Source of the DNA: Mycobacterium sp.
GTDB taxonomy: Bacteria; Actinomycetota; Actinomycetes; Mycobacteriales; Mycobacteriaceae
DNA length: 64,000 nt
Assembly (NCBI GenBank): GCA_018401645.1
Contig: JAGYKK010000002.1
Span: forward strand, 62,001 to 126,000
Direction: 5' to 3'
Shown: positions 20,567-29,741 of the stretch, piece after piece
Position numbering within the stretch: the stretch's first letter is position 1
How the letters are laid out: the number at the start of each line of letters is the position of its first letter
The notes under the pieces: generated by a model
What the model was told of the DNA's origin: nothing
Database searches by the model: none
The model's input: the letters and a program-made list of their open reading frames with translations, nothing else
Position numbers and translations under genes: made by a program

Positions 20567-21843
20567 ATGCCCGAGGTGCCGCTGATGTCCGGGTTCCCGT
20601 CCGACCCGGGGGACGTGTCACGCTTCTGTTGGCAGGAGCCGCCGTTCAACCGCTGGTCGTTTCAGCACCTGCGGGAACTGATCCCTACCCAGCGGATTCC
20701 GATCGGCCAGGACCGGTCCGGTCACTGCTTTCCCACGACACCCCGCTGGACCCCGGGGCGATCACCGTTCATCGGGTCGATGAGCGGGTGTCGACCCTCA
20801 CCGACGTGCTCGACGAGACCTTCACCGACGCGGTCGTGGTGGTTCATGACGGCCGTATCGTCCGGGCGCTACCGCGGCGGGATGACTCCTGACACGGTGC
20901 ACCTTCTGATGTCGGTCACCAAATCGGTCGTCGGCTGTGTGGCCGGGTGCTGGTCGAGCGGGGCCAGCTTGATCCGACTCAGGTGGTCGACCTCTACGTT
21001 CCGGAGGTCACTGGCTCGGGATACAGCGGGGGCCTGTGCGTGACCTGCTGGACATGCGCACCGGGGTGCTGTTCCGCGAGGAGTACACCAATCCCGAGGC
21101 CGAGGTCCGGGTGATGGAGCGGCACATGGGATGGCGGCCGGGTTGAGCCCCGGACACATCGGCGGCATGTATACCTTCCTCGCCTCGATGAGTGCCTCCA
21201 GCCCGCATGGCGGGCTCTGCGTCTACCGCTCGGCCGACACCGACATGCTGGGCTGGGTCTGCGAGCGCGCCGCCGGAGTCCGGATGGCAGACCTGATCTC
21301 CACCTTGATTTGGCAGCAGATCGGTGCGGAGTTCGAGGCCGAAATCACCTGCGACGGAGTTGGTTCGGCGATTCACGATGGCGGGATGTCGGCGACCGCA
21401 CGCGATATCGCTAGGTTCGGACAGATGCTTCTCGACGACGGCTACGTGGCGGGAGTCCCGGTGCTGCCCAACCGCTGGCTGGTGCACTCGCGCACCCTCG
21501 ACCCCGATATCCGGTGGGCCTTCGCATCGTCGGGTTCGGAGGCGACGCTAAGCGGCGGTTGGTACCGCAACCCAGTTCTGGTACGTGCCGGGGCCGCTCA
21601 GGGATCTCGTGTGCCCTGGGTATTCACGGTCAGATGGTGGTCGTCGACCGGGCGACCGAAGTGTCGGTCAAGATGTCGTCGTGGCCGGCAGCCCAGTGGC
21701 CGCCCTACCTGCTGGACACCATCCGGCATTTCGCCGCCACCGGCCGCCATCTTGCCGGACTGTCCGGCCCGGGCCACGAACGTTCCGCCGCACTCACCGG
21801 ACCGATCGGCGTGGTCGAGGGCCGCGAGCGCGGCCAGGGCTGA
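20567..21843 (+). pseudogene. NylB-like serine hydrolase (beta-lactamase family), frame-broken
   Basis: The N-terminus (WQEPPFNRWSFQHLRELIPTQ) and the SxxK nucleophile motif in LLMSVTKSVVG are those of class C beta-lactamase-like hydrolases close to 6-aminohexanoate-dimer hydrolase. Conserved sequence continues in changing frames: LTDVLDETFTDAVVVVHDG (to 20890), VRDLLDMRTGVLFREEY (21040-21100), SADTDMLGWVCERAAG and NRWLVHSRTLDPDIRWA (to about 21530), then IHGQMVVVDRATEVSVKMSS to 21843. At least five indels are needed. The physiological substrate is unknown. It may be a real pseudogene or a poorly sequenced patch. Confidence 0.7.
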
Positions 21844-21862
21844 ATGAGTCGGCTGTTCGCCG

Positions 21863-23332
21863 CTATTTGACGAAGCCGATCGGATACACCGCGGGAGTGC
21901 TGGGTAGCGGCTCGCTGATGTACATCGCGCGGATGCCGTCGATATAGCTGCGGCAGCGCCGGGTCAGTCCGTCCTCGGTCTGCATCCGCCCTTTGGTCAC
22001 CAGGATGCCCAGGTCAGCCCCCTTGAACCGGTAGTCCCCGGGGCCGTACACCCGCAGGAAGAAACACTCGTCCTCGTGGGTCACGTCATGCCAGTCGTTG
22101 GTGAGGCCGATGAAGCGCAAGGTGCCGTCCTCGGTCAATCGGTACCGGCCGGTCGGCGGTGCGGCCAGAATCCGCTCCACCGCGTCGTTGGGTTCCTTCA
22201 TGATCAGCTGGGCCCATACATCCACCGCGGCCAGCTCGCGCCAGCGCTCGTTGATCTCGTCGACGTCGACCTGGTAGTCGATATTCATGAATTCCAGCAG
22301 GTGGAAGAGGAACAGCGGAATATCGGCGTACGCGCCGGCGGTGACGTTGGTCATCGAGGACGCTCCGGAGATCCTCGGATTCAGCTCGCCCAGGTAGACG
22401 TGATCGGAGTCCAGGTCCACCAGGACGTCCACCTCGAAGAAACCCCTGTAGCCCTCATCGCGGAGCCGGTCGCCGAGGCGCCGCACATGCCCGATGGCGG
22501 TATTGCGGTGCGCCTCGGAGAGCGCCTCGGGGAAAAGGTCATTGCCGCACCAGCCGCCGCGGTAGGGGGTCAGCTCCGGGTAGCCGGTCAGGTCGGTCAT
22601 GAACGGCCCGACGACGGTCCCGTGCTCGGTGTTGACCGCCTCGACCGCCACGGCCCGGTTGTTGATCCGTTTCATGATCTTCAGCTCCTGGCCGACCATG
22701 TTCGCGCTGTCGCGGTCCCACTCGCTCTGGCAGGTGATGAAGAAAGTCGTTTTGCCAGAGTCGCCGTATGGCGTCTGAACCACGAGGTCAGAACCTAGGC
22801 CGGCCGCAGTGGCGAGCTCGCTGAGTTGCTGATAGTCGTTGGCGCGTGCCAGGACGTTGGGCACCGAGGGGGCGCCGGCCTGTTCCCCGAGCTGCGTGGT
22901 GACAATCTTGGAGTCCAGATGCCGGCGCAGGGAGTCCGGCGGCAGAATCAGGTTGTAGTCGAGTTCGCGGCAGATCTGCTCAGTCTCTTCATCGAAGAAA
23001 ACCATCGCGATCATTGGCCGCAACCCGGTTGCTGCGCAGCGTGATTCGATATGTCGCTGCACTTCCCGGTCGCGCAGCAAATAGTTATTGATCTCTTCGG
23101 AGCTGGTGAACTCCACGTAGGGCTTAGTGCTCGGGGTGAACACCCGCGGATGCGCGCTGTCCCAGGAATCGTGGTAGACGATGTACTCGAAACCGCGCAC
23201 CCACCGGTCGATCCCAAGCAGGTTGAACGCTGTCGGGCCGACGAAGAAGATGGGTTGATCGTTGGTTCGGAAGAAGGTGCGAATCTCCGGGATGCCATTA
23301 AGCCCGCGGGTTCGGAATACGCTGGATACCAT
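21863..23332 (-). CDS. ATP-grasp family ligase, substrate unknown
   Basis: 489-residue protein with a biotin-carboxylase-like ATP-grasp fold. Visible elements: an N-terminal Rossmann-like part (FFVGPTAFNLLGIDRWV), the ATP-lysine region near LRRHLDSKIVTTQ, the glycine loop QTPYGDSGKTTFFI, and the metal-binding strand FFEVDVLVDLDSDHVYLGELNPRISG written here as FFEVDVLVD then LGELNPRISG. Such enzymes make an acyl-phosphate and join it to an amine or thiol. ATG 23332 is preferred over an in-frame GTG at 23389 that lacks a Shine-Dalgarno. It is divergent from the copper amine oxidase and shares about 115 bp with it, which suggests co-regulation. No named family recognised. Confidence 0.72.
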   Translation of the reverse strand: MVSSVFRTRGLNGIPEIRTFFRTNDQPIFFVGPTAFNLLGIDRWVRGFEYIVYHDSWDSAHPRVFTPSTKPYVEFTSSEEINNYLLRDREVQRHIESRCAATGLRPMIAMVFFDEETEQICRELDYNLILPPDSLRRHLDSKIVTTQLGEQAGAPSVPNVLARANDYQQLSELATAAGLGSDLVVQTPYGDSGKTTFFITCQSEWDRDSANMVGQELKIMKRINNRAVAVEAVNTEHGTVVGPFMTDLTGYPELTPYRGGWCGNDLFPEALSEAHRNTAIGHVRRLGDRLRDEGYRGFFEVDVLVDLDSDHVYLGELNPRISGASSMTNVTAGAYADIPLFLFHLLEFMNIDYQVDVDEINERWRELAAVDVWAQLIMKEPNDAVERILAAPPTGRYRLTEDGTLRFIGLTNDWHDVTHEDECFFLRVYGPGDYRFKGADLGILVTKGRMQTEDGLTRRCRSYIDGIRAMYISEPLPSTPAVYPIGFVK

Positions 23333-23447
23333 AGGAATTCCGAAGTCCTGCCGGTCGATTACGCGTGTTGCGCAAGCGCAGTATCTCACGGCGTGGACTG
23401 CGGTGACCAGGATTTCGTCGACTGCCGAACAGGATTAGGAGGCCGTT

Positions 23448-25397
23448 ATGGCCCAGCATCCATTGGATTCGCTGTCTGCGGATGAGCTCCGGCTGACCGC
23501 CGGGATGCTCCGAGCAGACGGCCGGGTCAGCGACGGGTGGCGCTTCATGTCCATCGAACTCAAGGAACCGGAGAAAAGCTTCGTTAAGGCCTGGCGATCG
23601 GGAGATCACGTTCCGCGCACGTCCTTCGCGGTGCTGCTGGACCGAGCTGAGAACAAGACCTACGAGGCCACCGTGGACCTGAGTGGGGACAGGGTGCTCT
23701 CGTTCGAACACATCCCGGGCGTCCAGCCCAATTTCACCATCGACGAGTTCTACGAGATCGACAAGGTGATGCGCAAGCATCCCGATGTCATCGCCGCACT
23801 TGCCGCACGCGGCTTCACCGACATGAGCCTGATCTTGATCGACACCTGGGCCTACGCCAAGGCTCTGATGCCGGCTTCGGTGGAACTCGCCCGGGCCGTC
23901 CTGCGGCGAAAAGAGAAGTACCCGAACCGCCGGCTCGGCTGGTGCGACCTGTGGGCCCGGGCGACACCGGAGGGCAACCCCTACGGCCACCCGGTCTCCG
24001 GCCTTCAACTGGTCGTCGACATGAACACCCATGAACTACTCGAAATCGACAACGACCACTCCTACGGCCAGCCCGAGGTGGACTGCGAGTACGTGCCCTC
24101 GGTACGGGGGATCGAGTCACGGACCGACGTCAAGCCGCTGCACATCGCTCAGCCCGATGGCCCGTCGTTCACTCTCGACGGCTCGGAACTGAAATGGCTC
24201 AACTGGACCATGCGGCTCGGCTTCAACTTCCGGGAGGGCCCGGTCATCTATCAACTGGCCTTCGACGACAACGGCACCAAACGCGATGTCGCCTATCGGA
24301 TGTCGCTTGCGGAGATGATCGTTCCGTATCGCGATCCCTCTTTCGACCACTACCGCAGGACGGCCTTCGACATCGGGGAGTGGGGCCTGGGCGTGATGAC
24401 GACCTCGCTGGAGTTGGGCTGCGACTGCCTGGGCGAGATCGTCTACGTCGACGCAAATCTGGCCGACACCCGGGGCGAGCCCTACACCATCAAGAACGCG
24501 ATATGTCTACACGAGGAGGACAACGCCGTTCTGTGGAAGCACGTCGATTACAAACACGGAGCCGAGGTGCGTCGGCAGCGGCGAATGGTGATCTCCTGCC
24601 ACGCGACCGTGGCCAACTACGAGTACCTGATCTACTGGCGCCTTTACCAGGACGGAAACATCGAGTGTGAGATCCGGGCCACCGGCATCATGGTGACCAC
24701 ACCGTTCCCGGAGGGCTCGACCCCGCCGCCTTACGGGACCGTTGTCGACAAGAACACCTACGCGCCGTTCCATCAGCATTTCCTGGTCGCCCGATTGGAC
24801 CTGGACGTTGACGGTGAGGACAACACCGTCATGGAAATCGACTCGGTGGCACCGCCGGTGTCCGCGGAAAACCCCTATGGGCTGGCTCTGGTGACTGAGG
24901 CGACGCCGATCACCTCCGAGGCGGAGTCCGCCCGTGACTTCGACTGGTCGACCCAGCGCAGTTGGAAGGTGGTCAATCCGAGCAAAGTCAACAAGCACGG
25001 CACCAATGTCAGCTACAAACTCGTTCCCGGAGCGTGCTTCCCGCCAATGATGGATGAGTTGGCACCCCAGTATCTGCGGGCTCCGGTGATCGGCCACACC
25101 CTGTGGGTGACCAAGAACAGTTCGGAAGAACGATGGCCGGCGGGGGCTTATCCGGTCCAGTCCGAGTTCGACACCGGGATGACCGAGTGGATCAAGGACG
25201 ATGCGCCACTGGTGAACACCGATGTGGTGCTCTGGTACGTGTTCGGTATCCATCACATCACCCGGATGGAGGAATGGCCGATCATGTCGGTCGATACGGT
25301 GTCCTTCTGGCTCAAGCCGTCCGGCTTCTTCGATCAGAACCCCTCTATCGACGCACCGCCGACCGCCAAAGCTAAGCCGGGCACCTGCCACGCCTGA
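23448..25397 (+). CDS. Copper-containing primary amine oxidase
   Basis: Oxidises primary amines to aldehyde, ammonia and hydrogen peroxide using copper and topaquinone. 649 residues, near the Arthrobacter phenylethylamine oxidase length. The topaquinone precursor is Tyr391 in TVANYEYL; the catalytic base is Asp308 in AFDIGEWGLG; copper ligands are His442 and His444 (FHQHFL) and His602 or His603 (GIHHITR). All are intact. AGGAGG lies five bases before the ATG. No signal peptide is visible, so it is probably cytoplasmic. The neighbouring APC permease could import the amine. Tyramine, phenylethylamine or histamine are plausible substrates but cannot be distinguished. Confidence 0.94.
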   Translation: MAQHPLDSLSADELRLTAGMLRADGRVSDGWRFMSIELKEPEKSFVKAWRSGDHVPRTSFAVLLDRAENKTYEATVDLSGDRVLSFEHIPGVQPNFTIDEFYEIDKVMRKHPDVIAALAARGFTDMSLILIDTWAYAKALMPASVELARAVLRRKEKYPNRRLGWCDLWARATPEGNPYGHPVSGLQLVVDMNTHELLEIDNDHSYGQPEVDCEYVPSVRGIESRTDVKPLHIAQPDGPSFTLDGSELKWLNWTMRLGFNFREGPVIYQLAFDDNGTKRDVAYRMSLAEMIVPYRDPSFDHYRRTAFDIGEWGLGVMTTSLELGCDCLGEIVYVDANLADTRGEPYTIKNAICLHEEDNAVLWKHVDYKHGAEVRRQRRMVISCHATVANYEYLIYWRLYQDGNIECEIRATGIMVTTPFPEGSTPPPYGTVVDKNTYAPFHQHFLVARLDLDVDGEDNTVMEIDSVAPPVSAENPYGLALVTEATPITSEAESARDFDWSTQRSWKVVNPSKVNKHGTNVSYKLVPGACFPPMMDELAPQYLRAPVIGHTLWVTKNSSEERWPAGAYPVQSEFDTGMTEWIKDDAPLVNTDVVLWYVFGIHHITRMEEWPIMSVDTVSFWLKPSGFFDQNPSIDAPPTAKAKPGTCHA

Positions 25398-25445
25398 TGA
25401 GCCCCTGCCCGGGTAACCGTGCCCAATCTCAACTCTCGACCGGCC

Positions 25446-26972
25446 TCAGCCCCCGACCAGGGTGGGGGTGTCTTTGCGCAGGGTCTCACCACGGAAGAAC
25501 GCCGGCGCTTTCGCACGCCAGACGAACATCAATACGACGCCGAGCAGGATCAATCCCAGGCCCAGCACCAGCACCAGTCCGACACCGAAAACGCTTGCCC
25601 CGCTGCCATAGTCGGGCGAGGCGGAATCGCGGAGCGTGATGAGCAGGACGAAGAACAGGCCGAGTCCGCCGAGCAGGGGGAACAGAAACTTGAACACGAA
25701 ACTTGACGGGTTGGCGAACAACTCCCGACGGAAGAACCAGATGCAGGCGAAGGCTGTCAGGCCGTAGTAGAAGCAGATCATGATGCCGAGCGCGAAGATC
25801 GTATCGGTGAGCGCGTTATTGCTCAACACGTGCATGATCGCGTAGAACAGCCCGGCCACGGTGCCGGCCACCACGGTGGCGTAGGACGGTGTCAGGTAGC
25901 GCGGGTGGATCGAGGCGAACCGTGGCGGAAGTGCCTGATATGAAGCCATCCCCAGCATGGTGCGCGACGACGGTAGGAACGTGGTGATGAGGCTGGCGAT
26001 ACTCGATGCCAGTACAGCGAGGTAGAGGAAGAGATGCCAGGGACTGCCAAGGATTGGTAGGGCAAGTTCCCCGAACACGTTGGAGGCGTTGTCCTCGTTG
26101 CCGAGGCCCACGCCCTCGTCGCCGACGCCGGCGTACATCTGCGTCGCTGTCGCGACGATCAAGTAGGTCAGCAGGATCGAAATCACCGTCAACAACGCGG
26201 CGCGCCCGGGTGTCTTCGCTGCACCCTTGGACTCCTCGTTGACCGTCAGGCAGGTATCCCAGCCCCAGAACGCGAAGATCGACCCCGAAAGTCCGGCGAT
26301 GAACGCCGACAGTGGCAGGCCCGCCGGGCTGAACCAATCCCAGCTGAAGGCGACGCCGGTTGGGACGGAACCGGATTTTGCGATCGCGAGTACCGCGAAG
26401 ATCAGCAGGATCGACAACTGGAAACCAACCAACACGAATTGGACCCGCTCGGTAGTCGTGATGCCCCGGTAGGCGACCCACGTCGCTACTGCGAGGAAAC
26501 TCACGCAGGTCAGCACGTTGATCCACTTGACCTCCCAGAGTCCGCCGATCGACGGACTGCCGAAGAGGTCTCCGAGGAACTGATAGAAGAACTCGACCGC
26601 CACCCCGGCGAGATTGGACAGCACGATCGCGGTGGCCAGGATGGCGACCCAGCCGCCGATCCAGCCCACGTAGGGGCCGAATGCCTTGGTGGTCCAGGTG
26701 AACGACGTTCCGCAGTCCGGGGCCACCTTGTTGAACTCTCGGTAGGCGTAGGCGGCGAAGAACATCGGTAGGAAACCAGCGATGATTACCACGGCCATTT
26801 TGGACCCGGCCTGAGTCGCTAGGATTCCGATGGTGGCGGTGAGCGCATAGGCGGGCGCGACCGAGGAGATTCCGAGAACGACGCTGCCGAAGACGCCGAC
26901 GGAGTTCCGGGAAAGGCCCTTACCGTGCAGGTCGGCTTCGGCGACGTGGTTCAGATCGTGCGTTTCTCTCAT
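25446..26972 (-). CDS. APC-superfamily amino acid/amine permease
   Basis: 508-residue polytopic membrane protein of the amino acid-polyamine-organocation superfamily. The first helix carries the unwound substrate motif (FGSVVLGISSVAPAYALT), and about 12 hydrophobic segments follow, including TKAFGPYVGWIGGWVAILAT and FIAGLSGSIFAFWGWDT. It converges on the copper amine oxidase gene, so uptake of the oxidase substrate is a reasonable inference. The ATG at 26972 follows a purine-rich GTGGGAGTGGG. Confidence 0.88.
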   Translation of the reverse strand: MRETHDLNHVAEADLHGKGLSRNSVGVFGSVVLGISSVAPAYALTATIGILATQAGSKMAVVIIAGFLPMFFAAYAYREFNKVAPDCGTSFTWTTKAFGPYVGWIGGWVAILATAIVLSNLAGVAVEFFYQFLGDLFGSPSIGGLWEVKWINVLTCVSFLAVATWVAYRGITTTERVQFVLVGFQLSILLIFAVLAIAKSGSVPTGVAFSWDWFSPAGLPLSAFIAGLSGSIFAFWGWDTCLTVNEESKGAAKTPGRAALLTVISILLTYLIVATATQMYAGVGDEGVGLGNEDNASNVFGELALPILGSPWHLFLYLAVLASSIASLITTFLPSSRTMLGMASYQALPPRFASIHPRYLTPSYATVVAGTVAGLFYAIMHVLSNNALTDTIFALGIMICFYYGLTAFACIWFFRRELFANPSSFVFKFLFPLLGGLGLFFVLLITLRDSASPDYGSGASVFGVGLVLVLGLGLILLGVVLMFVWRAKAPAFFRGETLRKDTPTLVGG

Positions 26973-27079
26973 CCCACTCCCACCGGGTCGCTTTGGAATC
27001 GACGATGGGAAGTAACGTACCGCTGACAGCGCAAAGTGTCGGGTGTTTGCATTGTGTGCTGGTGAATGGACAATCTGCT

Positions 27080-27139
27080 GCGAATGACGAGGACGCGAAT
27101 GACGGGCACGCGAATGACGGGCACGCGAATGACGGGCAC
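27080..27139 (+). repeat. 15-bp tandem repeat (4 copies) just upstream of the Usp gene
   Basis: Units GCGAATGACGAGGAC, then three identical GCGAATGACGGGCAC copies (27095, 27110, 27125). They end six bases before the ATG chosen for the stress protein. If translation began further upstream they would encode ANDGH pentapeptides. Confidence 0.92.
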
Positions 27140-27145
27140 GAAGTC

Positions 27146-28054
27146 ATGACCGAAGAACCCGATGCTGTCGATAGCGGCATCGTCGTCGGAGCCGACGGAT
27201 CTGAGCATGGCCGCGCAGCACTGAGGTGGGCCGCAGACACTGCGGTCGCCTACCGTCTGCCCCTGACCGTGCTGTACGCGCGGCCCGACGAACTTGCCCG
27301 GCCCACCCTGATCGAGGATCCCGATGGGGTGCTCGGCGATGCGGTGGCACTGGCCCGGGCAGCCCATCCCGATCTGGAGATCCGGCCGTTGCAGATGCCG
27401 GATGCACCGGTGCAGTCACTGCTGGCAGCCGGAGAGACCGCCGATGTGGTGGTGCTCGGATCGCGCGGCATCGAGGGGTTCCGCGGCCTCTTGCTCGGCA
27501 GCACCACCATGCACGTCGCGCCCTACGCGCAATGCCCGGTCGTCGTGGTGCACTCCGGACTGGAGGGTGGACTGCCGTTCGAGGACACGGAGGGAATCGA
27601 GGGCAACCCGGGTCAGGTCGTGCTGGGTTACGACGGTTCAGCGGCATCGAATCGGGCGGCAGCCTTTGCCTTCCGGCATGCCGCAGCCATCGGCTGTGGT
27701 GTGGTTGCGGTGACGATCGAGGCGGGACGAGGAGAACCTGACACCTGGGAAGTCAACCCTGAGGATGCCACCCCCGGCTCGGACACCAGCGCATTTCATT
27801 CGCCGGTGATCGTCACCGCGACGGCGTTCCCCGATGTCGTGGTCTCATTCGTCGCCGGGACCGGCCGCCCGGCCGAGGTCCTGCTGGCCGAGGCCGTCGG
27901 CGCCGAACTACTGGTCGTCGGAAGCCGCGGATCCGGCGGCTTTTCGGGGTTGGTCATGGGGTCGGTCAGCCAGAAGGTTCTAGCTCATGCCGGCTGCCCG
28001 GTCGCGGTGTTGCACGAAGGGATCTCCGCGGAGACCGCCGCCGGCCTGCCCTGA
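27146..28054 (+). CDS. Universal stress protein with two Usp domains
   Basis: 302 residues with two tandem Usp domains. Each starts with a nucleotide-binding strand (IVVGADGSEHGRAALRWA; VVLGYDGSAASNRAA) and ends with a GxxG-x9-G(S/T) loop (GSRGIEGFRGLLLGST; GSRGSGGFSGLVMGSV). The second loop matches ATP-binding mycobacterial Usps. ATG 27146 removes 51 non-conserved residues from the maximal open frame, most of them encoded by the tandem repeat. Divergent from the permease; about 170 bp separate them. Several mycobacterial Usps belong to the DosR regulon, but I see no convincing DosR box here. Confidence 0.88.
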   Translation: MTEEPDAVDSGIVVGADGSEHGRAALRWAADTAVAYRLPLTVLYARPDELARPTLIEDPDGVLGDAVALARAAHPDLEIRPLQMPDAPVQSLLAAGETADVVVLGSRGIEGFRGLLLGSTTMHVAPYAQCPVVVVHSGLEGGLPFEDTEGIEGNPGQVVLGYDGSAASNRAAAFAFRHAAAIGCGVVAVTIEAGRGEPDTWEVNPEDATPGSDTSAFHSPVIVTATAFPDVVVSFVAGTGRPAEVLLAEAVGAELLVVGSRGSGGFSGLVMGSVSQKVLAHAGCPVAVLHEGISAETAAGLP

Positions 28055-28086
28055 GCTGTGCCAACCTAACCCCCCCGGGGGTGGAG

Positions 28087-28958
28087 TCAGTCCAGCAGGA
28101 TGGACTTGACCTTGACCTCGGTCGCGGGTTTGCCGTCGGTGCTGCCGCCGGCGACGCCGCCCTGGGCGATTTTATCCAGCGTGGCTAAGCCGGTGGCGTC
28201 GATGGTGCCGAAGACGGTGTAGCCCGGCGGTAGTTGGGAATCCTTGTACACCAGGAAGAACTGGCTGCCGTTGGTATCGGGGCCGGCGTTGGCCATGGCC
28301 AGGGTGCCGCGTGGGTAGAGCATCGGGTTCTGCAGCGCCGGGTCATTCTTGGGGTACTGGTTGGTCGGGTATTCGTTGGCGAAGGTATAGCCGGGGCCGC
28401 CGCCGCCGGTACCGGCCGGGTCACCGCACTGCAACACGCCCAAAGAGGGGGCGGTCGTCAGCCGGTGACAGATCGTGTCGTTGAAGAATCCTTTTTGGGC
28501 CAGGCTCGCGAAGCTGTTGACGGTGCACGGCGCCTCGGCGTTGTTCAAGACGAGGCCGATGTTGCCCTGATCGGTGGACATGCTCACGCTGACGGTGGCG
28601 GGGTCGGTGGGCACCTTCCCGGTTTTGGGGGCATCGACCGACTTACTGGCCTTCTGCGTTCCCGCCGGGTACTGGCAGTTCGCCCCGAGGTCGGCGGCAG
28701 CCTTGAATATCGGCAGTTGGCCCTCACCGCCGCGGGGCGCCGGAGTCACTGGTTCCGCCGCGGTGGTTACCGCGGCAGTCGGGATATTTGATCTCGTCTT
28801 TCGCGACGAACAGCAAGATCGTTCGGCTGCGGCGGCATCGTGGCGACCGCCGCCACGACTGTCAGGATCCGCCGTCGCTTATCAGCACTGGCCCGGCTTT
28901 GAAGTTGGCGCTCAAGATTGAGTTTGGCCGTCTCACGTCGTTCTTCGTTGCTGGGCAC
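28087..28958 (-). pseudogene. ppiB: Membrane-anchored peptidyl-prolyl isomerase PpiB, frame-broken in the membrane segment
   Basis: Cyclophilin anchored to the outside of the membrane. The cyclophilin domain (to 28087) is complete, with NSFASLAQKGFF, TICHRLTTAP, PRGTLAMANAGPDTNGSQFF and YTVFGTID. The N-terminus MPSNEERRETAKLNLERQLQ matches H37Rv PpiB after its longer start. Between them (about 28785-28850) the transmembrane stretch is spread over three frames: RRRILTVVAAVATM, then LLFVAKDEIKYP, then PTAAVTTAAEPVTPAP. Two or three small indels restore one protein of about 290 residues. Confidence 0.85.
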
Positions 28959-29060
28959 CGCGGCGTTCCTCCGTTAGAGCTCGTTTGATCGACCACGAGT
29001 CTGCCAGCCGAACCCACCGGAGGGGTTTGCGACCCGCCCGATCTTCCGGATGGGACACTG

Positions 29061-29741
29061 ATGCCCGTGTTGCTCATCGGTTTCCCGGCTGGCATGTTGG
29101 CCTGCAATTGCTACGTGCTGGCGCCACGTGCGGGGTCAGACGCGATTGTTATCGATCCCGGTCAGCGGGCGCTGGGAACCCTTCGCAAGATCCTCGACGA
29201 GAACCGCCTGACCCCGGCTGCAGTGCTGCTCACCCACGGGCACATCGACCACATCTGGTCGGCGCAGAAGGTGGCCGACACCTTTGGGTGCCCGGCGTTC
29301 ATCCATCCGGCCGACCGATTCATGTTGACCGATCCCATCAACGGTTTCGGCCCGAGAATCAGCCAACTCGCCTTCGGTGCGCTGTTCAGGGAACCTCGGC
29401 AGGTGATCGAACTCGACCGGGACGGCGACAAACTTGACCTCGGCGGGATCCGCGTCGTGGTGGACCACACCCCCGGGCACACCCGCGGGTCGGTGGTGTT
29501 CCGGGTGCCCGATCACGACACCGGAAGAAGCGAGTTGGCCTTCACCGGCGATACCTTGTTCACGCAGTCCGTAGGCCGCACGGACCTGCCAGGTGGAAGT
29601 GGGCGCGACCTGATGTCCTCGATCGTCACCAAACTGCTGGTGCTCGATGACGACACCAGGGTTCTCCCCGGTCACGGCGAATCCAGCACGATCGGCCTCG
29701 AACGCCGGAGCAACCCGTTCCTGCAGGGGTTGGTGCGGTGA
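29061..29741 (+). CDS. Metallo-beta-lactamase-fold hydrolase (glyoxalase II family)
   Basis: 226 residues. Zinc ligands are visible in [27 protein letters not shown] and LPGHGESS, the glyoxalase-II pattern. The gene lies before hisS with a 4-base overlap, as in H37Rv (Rv2581c). It may hydrolyse thioesters such as S-lactoyl-thiols; the thiol carrier is not shown by the sequence. Confidence 0.92.
   Translation: MPVLLIGFPAGMLACNCYVLAPRAGSDAIVIDPGQRALGTLRKILDENRLTPAAVLLTHGHIDHIWSAQKVADTFGCPAFIHPADRFMLTDPINGFGPRISQLAFGALFREPRQVIELDRDGDKLDLGGIRVVVDHTPGHTRGSVVFRVPDHDTGRSELAFTGDTLFTQSVGRTDLPGGSGRDLMSSIVTKLLVLDDDTRVLPGHGESSTIGLERRSNPFLQGLVR

Noticed and set aside
17502..20621. A 1,039-residue minus-strand frame over apt and relA
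   Set aside because: It is antisense to two strongly conserved genes; its sequence is low-complexity His/Gly/Arg-rich and typical of a GC-rich shadow.
20567..21843. Two or three separate small genes in place of one serine hydrolase
   Set aside because: The pieces line up in order as one beta-lactamase-fold protein when frames are joined; none has its own start signal.
28060..28085. C7/G5 inverted run between the Usp gene and ppiB as a terminator
   Set aside because: The arms have essentially no loop and no T run follows on either strand.
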